The notes under the pieces: generated by a model | Database searches by the model: none | Seen by the model: only the letters and a program-made list of their open reading frames with translations | What the model was told of the DNA's origin: nothing | NCBI GenBank assembly: GCA_028279185.1 | Contig: JANQSS010000105.1 | Span: forward strand, 1-59,417 | Direction of reading: 5' to 3' | DNA length: 59,417 nucleotides | From: Saprospiraceae bacterium | GTDB taxonomy: Bacteria > Bacteroidota > Bacteroidia > Chitinophagales > Saprospiraceae | Program-made: the position numbers and the translations under genes | Part shown: positions 46,137 to 54,907 of the stretch, in pieces | Layout: the number at the start of each line of letters is the position of its first letter | Position numbering within the stretch: position 1 is the first letter of the stretch

Positions 46137-46595
46137 TTATAATCTTCCATCTAAAGGTTTAAGACGTAAATATAATTTATAAGGAGTTATCATACTATCC
46201 TCCTTTTCTTCTAACAATTGGGTTATAAATTCAGTGCATATAAACATACCTGTTGTTTGCCATAAGTTCTGTTTAGGCACAATTGAGGGCAGAAGATAAC
46301 GTAACCCTAAATAGAGTAATGCAGGATAATCATACATTTTTCCATAGTATTTACTCAAAGTTCGACGTATCTTACTTGGATAGGTTAGTCCTAGAATTCT
46401 ATACAGGATTTTATTATTCTTACGGAATAAATCATAAGGCTCTATTACTACCCCCTTAAAACTGCTATGGATAACAAACTCGCCGACACGAACAACACAA
46501 TGGCTAACTGGTTCCCCTGTTATATCACGAATAAAACGACTAGCTATTGAATCGGTTGTTGTAAATAAAATTTCCATACCAGTTCTCTCTGTCAT
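46137..46595 (-). CDS. Permuted NlpC/P60-type (YiiX-like) cysteine hydrolase
   Basis: 152 residues. VSHCVVRV supplies the His, FKGVVIEPYDLF and YGKMYDYPALL follow the family pattern, and FICTEFITQL has the candidate nucleophile Cys late in the chain, as in circularly permuted papain-fold enzymes that cut peptidoglycan peptides or acyl bonds. Could be a virion cell-wall hydrolase or act in lysis. Start 46595 abuts the preceding stop. Confidence 0.6.
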   Translation of the reverse strand: MTERTGMEILFTTTDSIASRFIRDITGEPVSHCVVRVGEFVIHSSFKGVVIEPYDLFRKNNKILYRILGLTYPSKIRRTLSKYYGKMYDYPALLYLGLRYLLPSIVPKQNLWQTTGMFICTEFITQLLEEKEDSMITPYKLYLRLKPLDGRL

Positions 46596-46596
46596 A

Positions 46597-47343
46597 TTAG
46601 CTGTTTTTTCTAAACAACTTAAAAAGAAGATTTATTGGACATTGTACTCCACTACCATGCTTTATAATCATTCTAAATTTATTCGTATGAGATACAGAAT
46701 TATATGGTAATAATTTCGGAGTCTTTCCGTCTATATCTACCTTAGTACTAATATATTTAAGATTTAAACCACCTTGAACAAATGGAATACTTCCTCCTTG
46801 AGCTATCGTTAAATCTGGAATAGCAATAATCCATACTCTTACATCGCTGTTCGGAGGAGTCACTTGCTCAAGAGTTCCTCCTATTATTTCGATATCGTTA
46901 TCCATTTCCCAGTCAACTACAGTTTTTACACAATTATTATCTAGTTCAACTTGGGTTCCGGCAACTAATTCCGTATTTGCACTGTTATAAAATTTGATTG
47001 AGGTAAAGCCTAGGTCATTTCCATCAGAATCTTCGTTAAATAGACTATTAAGCTTACTCGTACTAAACTCTATGCCATGTAATTGGAAGTGCCACCCGGT
47101 CTTTGTTATTTTAGTTCGAGCTAACATTATGCCATTGCTATCTGTCATGCTAGCATTGGCCGAAGATTGATAATTTGTGACGTAGTCGGTCATATCCGAC
47201 GTTCCGTCTTTTAGTTTACAGTTACGAACAATCGGACCGTCATGTGCTTCTAAAAGTAAATTATTATCGTCAAGCTCTTTTTCATGTATAGGTACAGTAC
47301 GTCCATCTACAAAAGCCTTAAACTGCGCCCAATCTACTCTCAT
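46597..47343 (-). CDS. Minor virion protein, paralogue A of a three-gene set
   Basis: 248 residues. The first 60 or so residues (RVDWAQFKAFVDGR... and later DMTDYVTNYQSSAN) match the two neighbouring genes, while the rest diverges. Beta-rich. Probably assembles on the virion with its paralogues. Confidence 0.55.
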   Translation of the reverse strand: MRVDWAQFKAFVDGRTVPIHEKELDDNNLLLEAHDGPIVRNCKLKDGTSDMTDYVTNYQSSANASMTDSNGIMLARTKITKTGWHFQLHGIEFSTSKLNSLFNEDSDGNDLGFTSIKFYNSANTELVAGTQVELDNNCVKTVVDWEMDNDIEIIGGTLEQVTPPNSDVRVWIIAIPDLTIAQGGSIPFVQGGLNLKYISTKVDIDGKTPKLLPYNSVSHTNKFRMIIKHGSGVQCPINLLFKLFRKNS

Positions 47344-47347
47344 AATT

Positions 47348-48046
47348 TTAACTATCCTTTGTTAAGTAGACTAATTTACGGTCTAACCGTTTCGTTGAGG
47401 AACCTGTTCTTTGCCCCTCAATTAGGACAGAACTAGAATATCGAATAGGACAATCAAACCAGATATTAAATCTATTACCGCTGGTCTTTGTAACCACCCT
47501 AACATTCTGAATGCCACCATCATTACATCCTCCACTACTGAAAGATTGAATAGACTCTACTTCGTCCAAAGTTAATTCAAATATCTGATTTCCGTCAATC
47601 GTAAGTTTTACCCTAACATAATCAGAATTAAAATCTAAAACTGCACCATTAAACACTCCAGAGCCTGAATACGAATACAATGTCGCATACGCGGCCGGAC
47701 AATCAACATTAGTTTCGTCAAATATAATCTTAAAAGTAGACGGCAAAGTCGCACACCCATTATTTCCGGATGTAATCTGTGCGTCAACTTTTAACCTATC
47801 TCCTATAACACCTATATTATGAAGATGGGTAGACATTCCTTTAGATGCTACATTTCCAGCAGACTTATAATTCGTCTCAAAACTAGTCTGACATTCCCCT
47901 CCATCTTTTAAAACGACGGTATAGTAAGATAATCCATTATAATTTAAGACAACTACATATCTATCATTGAATTCTACGTAAGAAGTGGGCTCAACAAACT
48001 GGTCAATAATTGTTTTAAAGTCATTCCAGTCCTCAATCCTAATCAT
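47348..48046 (-). CDS. Minor virion protein, paralogue B of a three-gene set
   Basis: 232 residues. Shares the N-terminal pattern (W-DFK--I, then TSFETNYKSAGN) with both neighbours; the C-terminal part is a different beta domain with four cysteines (for example ATLPS after GNNGC, and SGGCND). Confidence 0.55.
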   Translation of the reverse strand: MIRIEDWNDFKTIIDQFVEPTSYVEFNDRYVVVLNYNGLSYYTVVLKDGGECQTSFETNYKSAGNVASKGMSTHLHNIGVIGDRLKVDAQITSGNNGCATLPSTFKIIFDETNVDCPAAYATLYSYSGSGVFNGAVLDFNSDYVRVKLTIDGNQIFELTLDEVESIQSFSSGGCNDGGIQNVRVVTKTSGNRFNIWFDCPIRYSSSVLIEGQRTGSSTKRLDRKLVYLTKDS

Positions 48047-48048
48047 TC

Positions 48049-48978
48049 TTACTCCACCCTATCTACAACAATTAAATCAAAACCTCCTGAGACATTAGCA
48101 GTAACTCCGTCTAAACTTCTCGAAGTAATAATTATATCACTTTTTGCGGGGATTTTTACAGGAAATTCAAATTTATATTCGAAAGATTGTTCTACTGTGA
48201 AAACTTGATGTTCTAATTTAAATACTCCATCAGGTTCTCTAATTTCTAAAATACTCTCAGTCTCTCTACTTTTGGGGACTGAAACGTAATAATCTGTTAA
48301 ATATCCAGTCGAAGCAACAGGAATTGTGTAGATACTCATAAGAGCTTGGTTATTTCCATTTTTTATTACCGCCTGGGTTTTCGAAGAAGTAGAACTGGAT
48401 ATTGTAATGTCTCCAGCATTAACGTCTTTCGTACCGGCCTTAGTAACAAACGCTCTAAATGTGCGTATAAAGCTATTAGTCGTTGTTACTGCAGTCGTTC
48501 CATTTAAACTAACTTCCTCTTCTTGCAATGCCCAACTTGAATCAAGTCCTTGTATTTTAATCTTCTGTGCGCCGGTTCCTGCAGACGTATCATCTGCACT
48601 TGTTGACACTACGCGTAAAGTTTCTGCTGAAGATAAAAAAGTATACCTTCCTGAAGAATCCCATATTTCGGCCTTAGAAGAGCCTATTGTTGAGGACACT
48701 CCAAACTTATTAACACTACTAAACTTATCAACGTTATTACGTTGTATTTCAGTTCCGAATCGCTTAGGAATATTAACAATTTTATTTCCATTTCCTTGGA
48801 AGTTATTTTCAAAATCAGTTTGGTCACTAGAGGCGGGACTATCCTTTCTCATTACATGAGTTAGTTCAAAAGGATTATCTATAGCTTTTAAGAAATAATG
48901 ACCATGTAAGTCAATATATTGAACACTTAACTTTCGGTCAGTGACAAAGTTTTTAAACGTAGTCCAATCAACCTTCAT
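48049..48978 (-). CDS. Minor virion protein, paralogue C of a three-gene set
   Basis: 309 residues. KVDWTTFKNFVTDRK at the N-terminus and DQTDFENNFQGNGN near residue 55 mark the shared domain; an extra beta region (about 95-220) makes it the longest of the three. First of the set in the transcript. Confidence 0.55.
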   Translation of the reverse strand: MKVDWTTFKNFVTDRKLSVQYIDLHGHYFLKAIDNPFELTHVMRKDSPASSDQTDFENNFQGNGNKIVNIPKRFGTEIQRNNVDKFSSVNKFGVSSTIGSSKAEIWDSSGRYTFLSSAETLRVVSTSADDTSAGTGAQKIKIQGLDSSWALQEEEVSLNGTTAVTTTNSFIRTFRAFVTKAGTKDVNAGDITISSSTSSKTQAVIKNGNNQALMSIYTIPVASTGYLTDYYVSVPKSRETESILEIREPDGVFKLEHQVFTVEQSFEYKFEFPVKIPAKSDIIITSRSLDGVTANVSGGFDLIVVDRVE

Positions 48979-49497
48979 CTACTCTATAATCCTCCTAGTG
49001 AGTATCGACGCTTGTAAAAACCCAATAGAAGTTAAATTATCCCTAATAGTAATTCTAAAAAAATCACTCTCTGCGGCGTCTAGTTCAATAGGATTAGGAA
49101 ACTCATACGTAGCAATGATAGTGTCGTTAGCATCGGTAAATCCAATTCCACTCTCACCACCGACAGGAGGTCCCCAAAAATTACTAAAGGTAGTTGCAAT
49201 ATCCCCATTATCTTGTAAATTTGCAAACTCTACAGATGTTCCATTTGATTGATATTCTACTAGCACCCCATTAGTGAGACTTGCTATCGAGCCAAAATCA
49301 TCGACATCCATACTTCCCGGGTCTTGGAGTAAAATGGTGAATTTATCAACGTAAATAACATTCCCTCCAGAGGGAGAATGAGAAAAGACTACAGACGTAG
49401 AACTTCCATCCACAGACATCTCTTTACTACTGCTATTTAATAGTTTTTTGACTTCGTAAACGTAATCATTTTCATCAAACCCACCGAAGCGTCCCAT
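48979..49497 (-). CDS. Minor virion protein
   Basis: 172 residues, beta-rich and acidic, ending one base before the paralogue set. GFDENDYVYEVKKLL at the start and GNVIYVDKFTILLQDPG suggest a ligand-binding-type sandwich. Not recognised. Confidence 0.5.
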   Translation of the reverse strand: MGRFGGFDENDYVYEVKKLLNSSSKEMSVDGSSTSVVFSHSPSGGNVIYVDKFTILLQDPGSMDVDDFGSIASLTNGVLVEYQSNGTSVEFANLQDNGDIATTFSNFWGPPVGGESGIGFTDANDTIIATYEFPNPIELDAAESDFFRITIRDNLTSIGFLQASILTRRIIE

Positions 49498-49499
49498 AT

Positions 49500-49769
49500 C
49501 TATTTACTCACTTTTTTATTCTTCGGAGATTGCTTCTTAAGAGGCTTAGACTCTTCTTCCGGTAGACTATGAACTTTAAAATCACCCATAATTCCCTGAT
49601 TAACTTTAACCAGCAATACTTGTTGGGCCCAAGCCATTAAATCCCGGTATTCGAAAGCTTCTTTTCCATCTAAGTTTGCTATTTTAGAATGGATTAAATT
49701 CAATAATCTAACTAGATTATCTCTATCTTTTTCTTCAAATGACTTAGCCTTCAATTCCTGAAGAGACAT
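49500..49769 (-). CDS. Small helical virion-region protein
   Basis: 89 residues from ATG 49769 (GAGG just upstream; a GTG two codons earlier is possible). Helical with a lysine-rich C-terminus (LKKQSPKNKKVSK). First gene after the terminator. Confidence 0.55.
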   Translation of the reverse strand: MSLQELKAKSFEEKDRDNLVRLLNLIHSKIANLDGKEAFEYRDLMAWAQQVLLVKVNQGIMGDFKVHSLPEEESKPLKKQSPKNKKVSK

Positions 49770-49814
49770 ATACACCTCATCTTACTTAAGTTCTATTTCA
49801 TTAAGAAGTTTAGT

Positions 49815-49849
49815 AAAAAAATCCCCAGTGTCAACCTGTAACACTAGGG
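49815..49849 (-). terminator. Rho-independent terminator
   Basis: On the minus strand a 9-bp stem, CCCTAGTGT with ACACTGGGG (one T-G pair), closes a 9-base loop and is followed directly by seven T residues. It lies 10 bases after the stop of the repeat protein. Its 3' arm also carries TTGACA with TAAACT 16 bases on, so reinitiation for the next operon is possible. Confidence 0.85.
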
Positions 49850-49858
49850 AAATTTTAC

Positions 49859-51370
49859 TTAGCTAAGTTCCAATGTTCTTATTTCATGACTTGCCTTAGG
49901 AGATACATACTCGATATCAATTGAGGCACCTGCTCTAAGTTCGAGATAAGAACGGGGGGCAATTGGAAAACCATTAGAGGCAGTTACACCAGTAGCACCG
50001 ACAAACATTCTACGATTATCGTTATTATAAATATAGAGATATTTTCGGTTACTTAAAGGAGATGCAACAACATCTTCTGCTGTACTTGCCACCGCAAGAG
50101 TATTTACCGCGTTAGCAATAGAAGTATTAGCAGTGTCGTTGACATCTAAGTCCCCGTCATGCTTAACATACAATGCTCCCGAAGCGTTTACCTGTAGCGG
50201 AGCGTAATCCCCGTCGGTACCAGCTAAAGCAGCTAGAGTATCGTTACGAACTGCCAGAGACATAACACCCACATCCCCGGAAACATGTGCAACGTCTTCC
50301 GCGTGAGTAATACTCTGAAGCTCAGTAAGCATGTCTTCATCTTTAACATAGAGCTCACCACTAGCATTCATTTGAAATGGAATATAGTCTCCACTAGTTC
50401 CAGCCAAGGCTGCCTTAGTGTCATTACGTACGGCAAGAGACATAATACCCTGGTCACCCGAACTATGTGCTGCATCCTCGGCTTTACTAAGCGCGGTTAG
50501 AGTAGCGTCCATACTTGTAGTATCGCCCGCAATAACTCCCGTATCGGTGTCGATAGTTGTTAATAAGTCAACAGCATCATTATCTCGGACATGCAACTCG
50601 CCCTTTGCGTTAGTGAATACACCTTGATAGTCACCTTCCGTCCCCGCTAAAAGGGCAGCATTAGAGCCGTCAACATCATCCATTCTAACGGATAGAACGA
50701 AATCACCGACATCTCCAGAAGAGTGAGCAGCATCTTCGTTTTTCTCAGACAAGTTAGAGACATCAAGGTCCCCAATAACTCTTAGCCTACCGCTAGAGTC
50801 AACTTGCAACGGTGCATAATCTCCATCAGCGCCTACAAGAGAACCTTCGGTGTCATTACGAACTGCAAGACTCATAATACCACGGTCGCCTGAGACATGC
50901 GCACTATCTTCAATCTGCTCAAGACGCGGCAAAATAACATCAACCATCTGCTTATACGCAGTAGAGACCGTAAAGGTATGCGTTCCACCTCCGGCCGCAG
51001 CTGTAATATCGACTGCAGTTCCAGCTATAGCATTTGCCAAAGAGGATGCTAATTTAATAGTATCCTTATCAACTCGAATGATATAATAATCAGTCGCAAG
51101 AGCTAGCCCGGCTGGCAGGGTTCCAGTCGTAGTAAGCTGACCTTTATCTCCAGTATTATAGCCATGGTCGGTTTCCGCGATTGCATCGCTCGCCACCGTA
51201 ACATCACCATCTACAAAATCAATACTAGAGGGCTGGTCATGGTCATCCGCCTCAAAGCCTGTATGGGTAATCAACGTACCGTCATCTCCGGCTCGTAGAT
51301 ACACCCCAACGCTATCGCTATCTGAAATAGTCGAATCACTAAATGTATCGAAAATTAATTGGTCTTTCAA
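49859..51370 (-). CDS. Virion protein with SGD...LAVRNDT repeats
   Basis: 503 residues. Four to five copies of a roughly 45-residue repeat, each with (H)(V/S)SGDxGxMSLAVRNDT and then GDYAPLQVNASGxLYVK. This repeat is widespread in phage structural proteins. TTG start at 51370, 8 bases after AAGGAG. A terminator follows. Confidence 0.65.
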   Translation of the reverse strand: MKDQLIFDTFSDSTISDSDSVGVYLRAGDDGTLITHTGFEADDHDQPSSIDFVDGDVTVASDAIAETDHGYNTGDKGQLTTTGTLPAGLALATDYYIIRVDKDTIKLASSLANAIAGTAVDITAAAGGGTHTFTVSTAYKQMVDVILPRLEQIEDSAHVSGDRGIMSLAVRNDTEGSLVGADGDYAPLQVDSSGRLRVIGDLDVSNLSEKNEDAAHSSGDVGDFVLSVRMDDVDGSNAALLAGTEGDYQGVFTNAKGELHVRDNDAVDLLTTIDTDTGVIAGDTTSMDATLTALSKAEDAAHSSGDQGIMSLAVRNDTKAALAGTSGDYIPFQMNASGELYVKDEDMLTELQSITHAEDVAHVSGDVGVMSLAVRNDTLAALAGTDGDYAPLQVNASGALYVKHDGDLDVNDTANTSIANAVNTLAVASTAEDVVASPLSNRKYLYIYNNDNRRMFVGATGVTASNGFPIAPRSYLELRAGASIDIEYVSPKASHEIRTLELS

Positions 51371-51413
51371 TTTATTTCTCCTTAAATTTCAATTATTTCT
51401 CCCCTAAGATAGA

Positions 51414-51806
51414 CTACACTCCCCAGTCCCATCTATTATTCTTTTTTAAGTTATCTTCTGCCGGAAGATATTGTAAGTTCTCCAATACGTGCAATCCACA
51501 AACATTTGGATGACAAAGTGGAATAATATGGTCAACGTGATATCCTTCGGGACGATTCAGATAGAACTCTTTAATAGCTTCTAAATCTGCCCAAGCAGGA
51601 GTAGCTTGTAGTTGTCTAGCACGTCTAAGAGCATTTAGATGTAATTTATGATTAAGGTTTTCTTTGGTCCACTGCTTGTTATATTGGGCAATTTTTTCCC
51701 TGTTACGAGCCTTATACTCCCTACACCGTTGTTTATCGTACTCTTTATTCTTCTCTCGCCATTTTTTATAAGATTCTCGACGTCTTTGTTTTTGTTCTGG
51801 TGTCAT
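51414..51806 (-). CDS. HNH endonuclease
   Basis: 130 residues from ATG 51806. A very basic helical N-terminus, then HVDHIIPLCHPNVCGLHVLENL...N, the HNH core with paired histidines and Asn. Such free-standing genes are homing endonucleases that insert between phage genes. Only two bases separate it from the previous stop. Confidence 0.8.
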   Translation of the reverse strand: MTPEQKQRRRESYKKWREKNKEYDKQRCREYKARNREKIAQYNKQWTKENLNHKLHLNALRRARQLQATPAWADLEAIKEFYLNRPEGYHVDHIIPLCHPNVCGLHVLENLQYLPAEDNLKKNNRWDWGV

Positions 51807-51808
51807 AA

Positions 51809-52147
51809 TTAAGTCCAATATAAAATTTGAACATCCGTAGATGCTTTACTTGATTTTATATAAATAGTCAAAGCACTAGTTCCTACTAACGCTTCTTCCT
51901 GCCATATACTGCCCATTGCAATGTCCCAACTGGTTGTAGCCGAGGCTGTTCCCCCTGAACTAGAAGCCACAGTTAAAACTGCACTGGAACCTTTAGCCGT
52001 GTGAATACGAAATGATTTAGCGGCTACAGGTATTATAATGGTTGTCTCAGTCGTACCAACCACTGCTCCGGTCGTTACAAACGCCGATTTAGACTGAACA
52101 TTTACGGTAGACGGGCTAGCTGGGCCGGTGACCTGTAATCCTGCGAT
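51809..52147 (-). CDS. Small virion protein flanked by HNH genes, start codon uncertain
   Basis: The first standard start in frame is GTG 52063 (84 residues), which has no ribosome site at good spacing. The frame is open further up and a strong GGGGAGG, inside the end of the upstream HNH gene, sits 6 bases before ATC 52147 in the same frame, giving about 112 residues with a plausible N-terminus (AGLQVTGPASPSTVNVQSKS). Beta-rich. An unusual ATC start, or a start lost when the HNH gene inserted, are both possible. Confidence 0.5.
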   Translation of the reverse strand: MAGLQVTGPASPSTVNVQSKSAFVTTGAVVGTTETTIIIPVAAKSFRIHTAKGSSAVLTVASSSGGTASATTSWDIAMGSIWQEEALVGTSALTIYIKSSKASTDVQILYWT

Positions 52148-52148
52148 A

Positions 52149-52625
52149 TTACACCTCCCCTTCTATTCTACTATATATTTTAGTAACTAATAAGTAGAAT
52201 TGTTCAAGGGACAAGTCCATTTTCGCCTGGTTACATAACTTACAACAAGGAACTACATTATCATGTAAATATCCCTTGAAAGGGTCTATCCTGTCTAAGT
52301 TATAGCCAAGTCCGCCTAATTTATCTCCACAGTAGTGACAATCTTTATCTTCAACTAAATCTACGTAATCCTGATAAGTTAACTCAAGACAATGATTACG
52401 TTCTTTAGCAGTACCTTTTAATTGAGAATAACGAGATTTCATGCTTCCTTTACATTTTTGTTTGGAAGCGAATTTCTTAGCTCGACAATCATATTGCAAG
52501 GTTGGCCTATTTGTTCTTGACCATATTTGCCAGTGAATCTTATCCAGGGGGAACCAATTCTGACAATACTTACAATATCTTTTATCCCCGTCTTTTGAGA
52601 CCAGAGTTAACCCTCTAACTGCCAT
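52149..52625 (-). CDS. HNH endonuclease with zinc-binding cysteines
   Basis: 158 residues. CKYC near the N-terminus; CHYCGDKLGG, LDRIDP and CCKLCNQAK in the C-terminal half form the zinc-containing HNH core. A second probable homing endonuclease within 1.2 kb. Confidence 0.8.
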   Translation of the reverse strand: MAVRGLTLVSKDGDKRYCKYCQNWFPLDKIHWQIWSRTNRPTLQYDCRAKKFASKQKCKGSMKSRYSQLKGTAKERNHCLELTYQDYVDLVEDKDCHYCGDKLGGLGYNLDRIDPFKGYLHDNVVPCCKLCNQAKMDLSLEQFYLLVTKIYSRIEGEV

Positions 52626-52628
52626 CGG

Positions 52629-53276
52629 TTAACCTCCCGTCTCGCTAATTCGAACATCAATTGTGCCCGAATCAGCTATGCCATAGATTTCCTGTCCCGC
52701 TGCAACATCAACTACATAACTCTCTTGGGGTCCTACAGGCCATCCAGAAGTCGTACTAGCTTCTCCAGTGGTCCCACCAATAAATAAAACACCCGTAGTA
52801 TTATAATTCTTAATAGCTACGGAAGCCCTATCTGTTAAACTGGCACTAATTAAAGAAGTCGCTGTTGTACTAACATCAATCTGGCTCATCTTCAAGTCAT
52901 TATTACCGATGAGCTTAAAACTAGCAGCACCTGCAGTTACGCCCCTCGCCCTTACCTCGAACTCAGCAGAACCAGTATACGTTATTTTAACACGTATCTT
53001 TCGTAGAACTGATGCTGCTTTTCTAAGTAGAAGGTCTGTGGTAGGTGCAGTAACCGTAGGAAATGTAATAACTTCTACATCGTGTCCAGTCGCCCCTTCT
53101 GTAAGAACTTGAACATCTACATTTCCCGCCGTGGCATTTACAAACAAAGAAATAAGCACAGATTCGGCGTCAATACTTAGTTCATAAGTCTGACTACCCG
53201 CCGAAACAACGGAAGTCTTAACAACCTGAACCTCTTTGCCTAAATCAAGCGGTGTATTTAATTTCTTTATTGCCAT
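52629..53276 (-). CDS. Minor virion protein
   Basis: 215 residues, beta-rich, Thr/Val/Ala-rich. The C-terminal section (VAIKNYNTTGVLFIGG...GWPVGPQESYVVDV) parallels the end of the repeat protein at 49859-51370 (YLYIYNNDNRRMFVGA...GFPIAPRSYLEL), so both likely share a terminal domain. Confidence 0.55.
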   Translation of the reverse strand: MAIKKLNTPLDLGKEVQVVKTSVVSAGSQTYELSIDAESVLISLFVNATAGNVDVQVLTEGATGHDVEVITFPTVTAPTTDLLLRKAASVLRKIRVKITYTGSAEFEVRARGVTAGAASFKLIGNNDLKMSQIDVSTTATSLISASLTDRASVAIKNYNTTGVLFIGGTTGEASTTSGWPVGPQESYVVDVAAGQEIYGIADSGTIDVRISETGG

Positions 53277-53294
53277 ATTATAACCCTGAACTCC

Positions 53295-53711
53295 CTATTT
53301 GTCAATAGACAAGTCCGTCTTAACTTGTAATTTATCAACATCTACAATGTGATAGAAGGCTTGTTCCAGCATTCTCACTAAGGCTTCTTCGTGTTTTCCG
53401 TCTCCATCCTTATCTTCCAACATGTACTTATGTCCGGATACAGCTAATGCCGCGTGGATGGTCTCATGAAACAAAGTCTTCCTAGCAGTGTCAATGTCCA
53501 AATTTTGATGTAATCGTATAATATACTTATCTTCGTCACAATCACCATGTAGTCCTTTTAAATTAGTAACTACGACTTCAAATTCTTTTCCAAATATCAA
53601 CACCTTACGAGGCAACTTAGCTTGGAGTTCTTCACGCCTTTGCTTCGCTGTCTTTGCTTTTGTCTTTATCTTCGGAGGTTCTGGCAACGATTGATGAGGG
53701 CGATGATGCAT
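53295..53711 (-). CDS. HExxH zinc metallopeptidase-like protein
   Basis: 138 residues. HETIH (82-86) with later Glu residues in KHEEALVRMLEQ makes an ImmA/IrrE- or SprT-like zinc site. AGGAG lies 11 bases upstream. It might mature virion proteins or cut a host regulator; the start overlaps the preceding gene by 80 bases. Confidence 0.6.
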   Translation of the reverse strand: MHHRPHQSLPEPPKIKTKAKTAKQRREELQAKLPRKVLIFGKEFEVVVTNLKGLHGDCDEDKYIIRLHQNLDIDTARKTLFHETIHAALAVSGHKYMLEDKDGDGKHEEALVRMLEQAFYHIVDVDKLQVKTDLSIDK

Positions 53712-54228
53712 CTATAACATTCTCCTGTACAAAAGTTACTCCATGTTTCTCCAGGAACGCCTTTAGTTGCGCTTCTGACATCTTATTTATATCTTCATCG
53801 GCGAACTTTTCAACTGGTTTTTTTCCTAAATAACCATTCATCTCAGCTAACATTTTAATAATATTAGCTTTTGCATTCGCATTAGCTTCAGGATTATCTA
53901 GAATATTTTCAATTGTATTAAGTCCCTTATGGAACAGATATTTCAAACGTTCTCGTTCTTCTTCTCTATTTGTGAACCACTCTACGAAGCCTGGCTCATG
54001 CCACCATTTCCTCATTTGGGCAGACCCGGTAACTTCTAGTGCTGTTGTCATTGTTATATTAGATGGGGAAACCAAAGGACCAGGTTGGAATCGGGTCCAG
54101 AACCTGGCCTTTAGTTTGGCCTGGGATGAGGTTGGTTCGAATATTACCTTCTCAGACAAACTCTTGGTCTGTTGCGGGGAGATTTTCTCATCTGAACCTA
54201 GAGTTGTATTTAGTATTTTTTTTACCAT
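53632..54228 (-). CDS. Probable terminase small subunit
   Basis: 198 residues. TMTTALEVTGSAQMRKWWHEPGF looks like a helix-turn-helix recognition module and is followed by long helices (residues about 88-135), as in DNA-recognising small terminases. Assigned from this and from position near the start of the packaging/virion operon. Residues 143-152 repeat the ADEDINKMSE of the early protein at 1502-1768. Confidence 0.45.
   Translation of the reverse strand: MVKKILNTTLGSDEKISPQQTKSLSEKVIFEPTSSQAKLKARFWTRFQPGPLVSPSNITMTTALEVTGSAQMRKWWHEPGFVEWFTNREEERERLKYLFHKGLNTIENILDNPEANANAKANIIKMLAEMNGYLGKKPVEKFADEDINKMSEAQLKAFLEKHGVTFVQENVIDASSPSSIVARTSEDKDKSKDSEAKA
53777..53802 (-). repeat. Exact 26-bp dispersed repeat, copy 2
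   Basis: Minus-strand partner of 1721-1746, in the same codon phase inside the probable small terminase. Confidence 0.9.
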
Positions 54229-54229
54229 A

Positions 54230-54511
54230 TCAATAATCTATATTTGTCGGTTTCTTTAATTTAATTAATAGGGTACCACGCTTTCGCTCCGGATTTACCT
54301 CTTCTACGAGCTTCTGGTCCAACAACCAATATATAGCCTCACGAAGGGCGCTAATCTTCATCCTAAGCACTCTAGAAGCTGGGCCGGTAATAAGACGTAC
54401 TTCGTCTTCAGATATCCTCTCCAACCAAGGTACGGACTCTTCAGGAGTGTACAGAGTATACACTAATATTCTATAAGGAATTAATCGATTTCGGATAGGA
54501 TGACTGGGCAT
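54230..54511 (-). CDS. Winged-helix-like protein heading the leftward operon
   Basis: 93 residues. SRVLRMKISALREAIYWLLDQKLVEEVNP followed by a strand pair reads as a winged helix-turn-helix. It lies first behind the leftward promoter, so it may be autoregulatory or assist the small terminase. No obvious ribosome site. Confidence 0.55.
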   Translation of the reverse strand: MPSHPIRNRLIPYRILVYTLYTPEESVPWLERISEDEVRLITGPASRVLRMKISALREAIYWLLDQKLVEEVNPERKRGTLLIKLKKPTNIDY

Positions 54512-54557
54512 TTAATCAATTCTTGTTTTAACATAAACAATACTAAAGTATGATATT

Positions 54558-54586
54558 AGTATATACAGTAAGTCTATGTTTGTCAA
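54558..54586 (-). promoter_or_regulatory. Leftward sigma70-type promoter of the virion module
   Basis: Minus strand TTGACA (54586-54581), 17-base spacer, TATACT (54563-54558, 5 of 6). Predicted start about 54551, 40 bases before the first leftward gene. Confidence 0.75.
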
Positions 54587-54643
54587 CACCTAACTCGTAA
54601 ATAATTTAAATAATAATGATATCAGGTTATAATAAATTTTTTC

Positions 54644-54671
54644 TTGACAAATCTGTTTTATTTGTTATATT
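54644..54671 (+). promoter_or_regulatory. Rightward sigma70-type promoter
   Basis: TTGACA (54644-54649), 16-base spacer, TATATT (54666-54671, 5 of 6), diverging from the leftward promoter 57 bases away. Predicted start about 54678, the first base of a stable RNA fold. Confidence 0.75.
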
Positions 54672-54677
54672 TACTCT

Positions 54678-54733
54678 GTAAAAACGTTCTCAACTCGAAC
54701 GGGTTGAGCTGTGCGAGCTTACAGCGTTTTTAC
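54678..54733 (+). ncRNA. Three-way-junction RNA at the start of the rightward transcript
   Basis: Outer helix GTAAAAACG (54678-54686) with CGTTTTTAC (54725-54733), 9 bp. Inside, CTCAACTC/GGGTTGAG (54689-54708) with GAAC loop, then CTGT/ACAG (54709-54724). Only two bases remain unpaired at the junction. The fold begins at the predicted transcript start and contains the GTTGAGCTGTG element. A further bulged hairpin, GGCAGCC-TTTT-GGCTGGCC, follows at 54742-54760. It could be a put-like antitermination site or a 5' stabiliser; this is inference. Confidence 0.6.
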
Positions 54734-54907
54734 CTTTCCGGGGCAGCCTTTTGGCTGGCCGCAGTCTATATTTAGCGTTATATCATCCGTAATATCTCCC
54801 TACATTCTTTATTATTGCTTATCGAACGTCTATTCTATTAATCAATCCTAATATCTCTGTATATATTATTAAACATTAATATCTAACTAATCCTAATTTT
54901 CTATTCG

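Noticed and set aside
48407-48859. 150-codon plus-strand ORF within the virion paralogue
   Set aside because: Antisense shadow of a Ser/Thr-rich gene without initiation signals.
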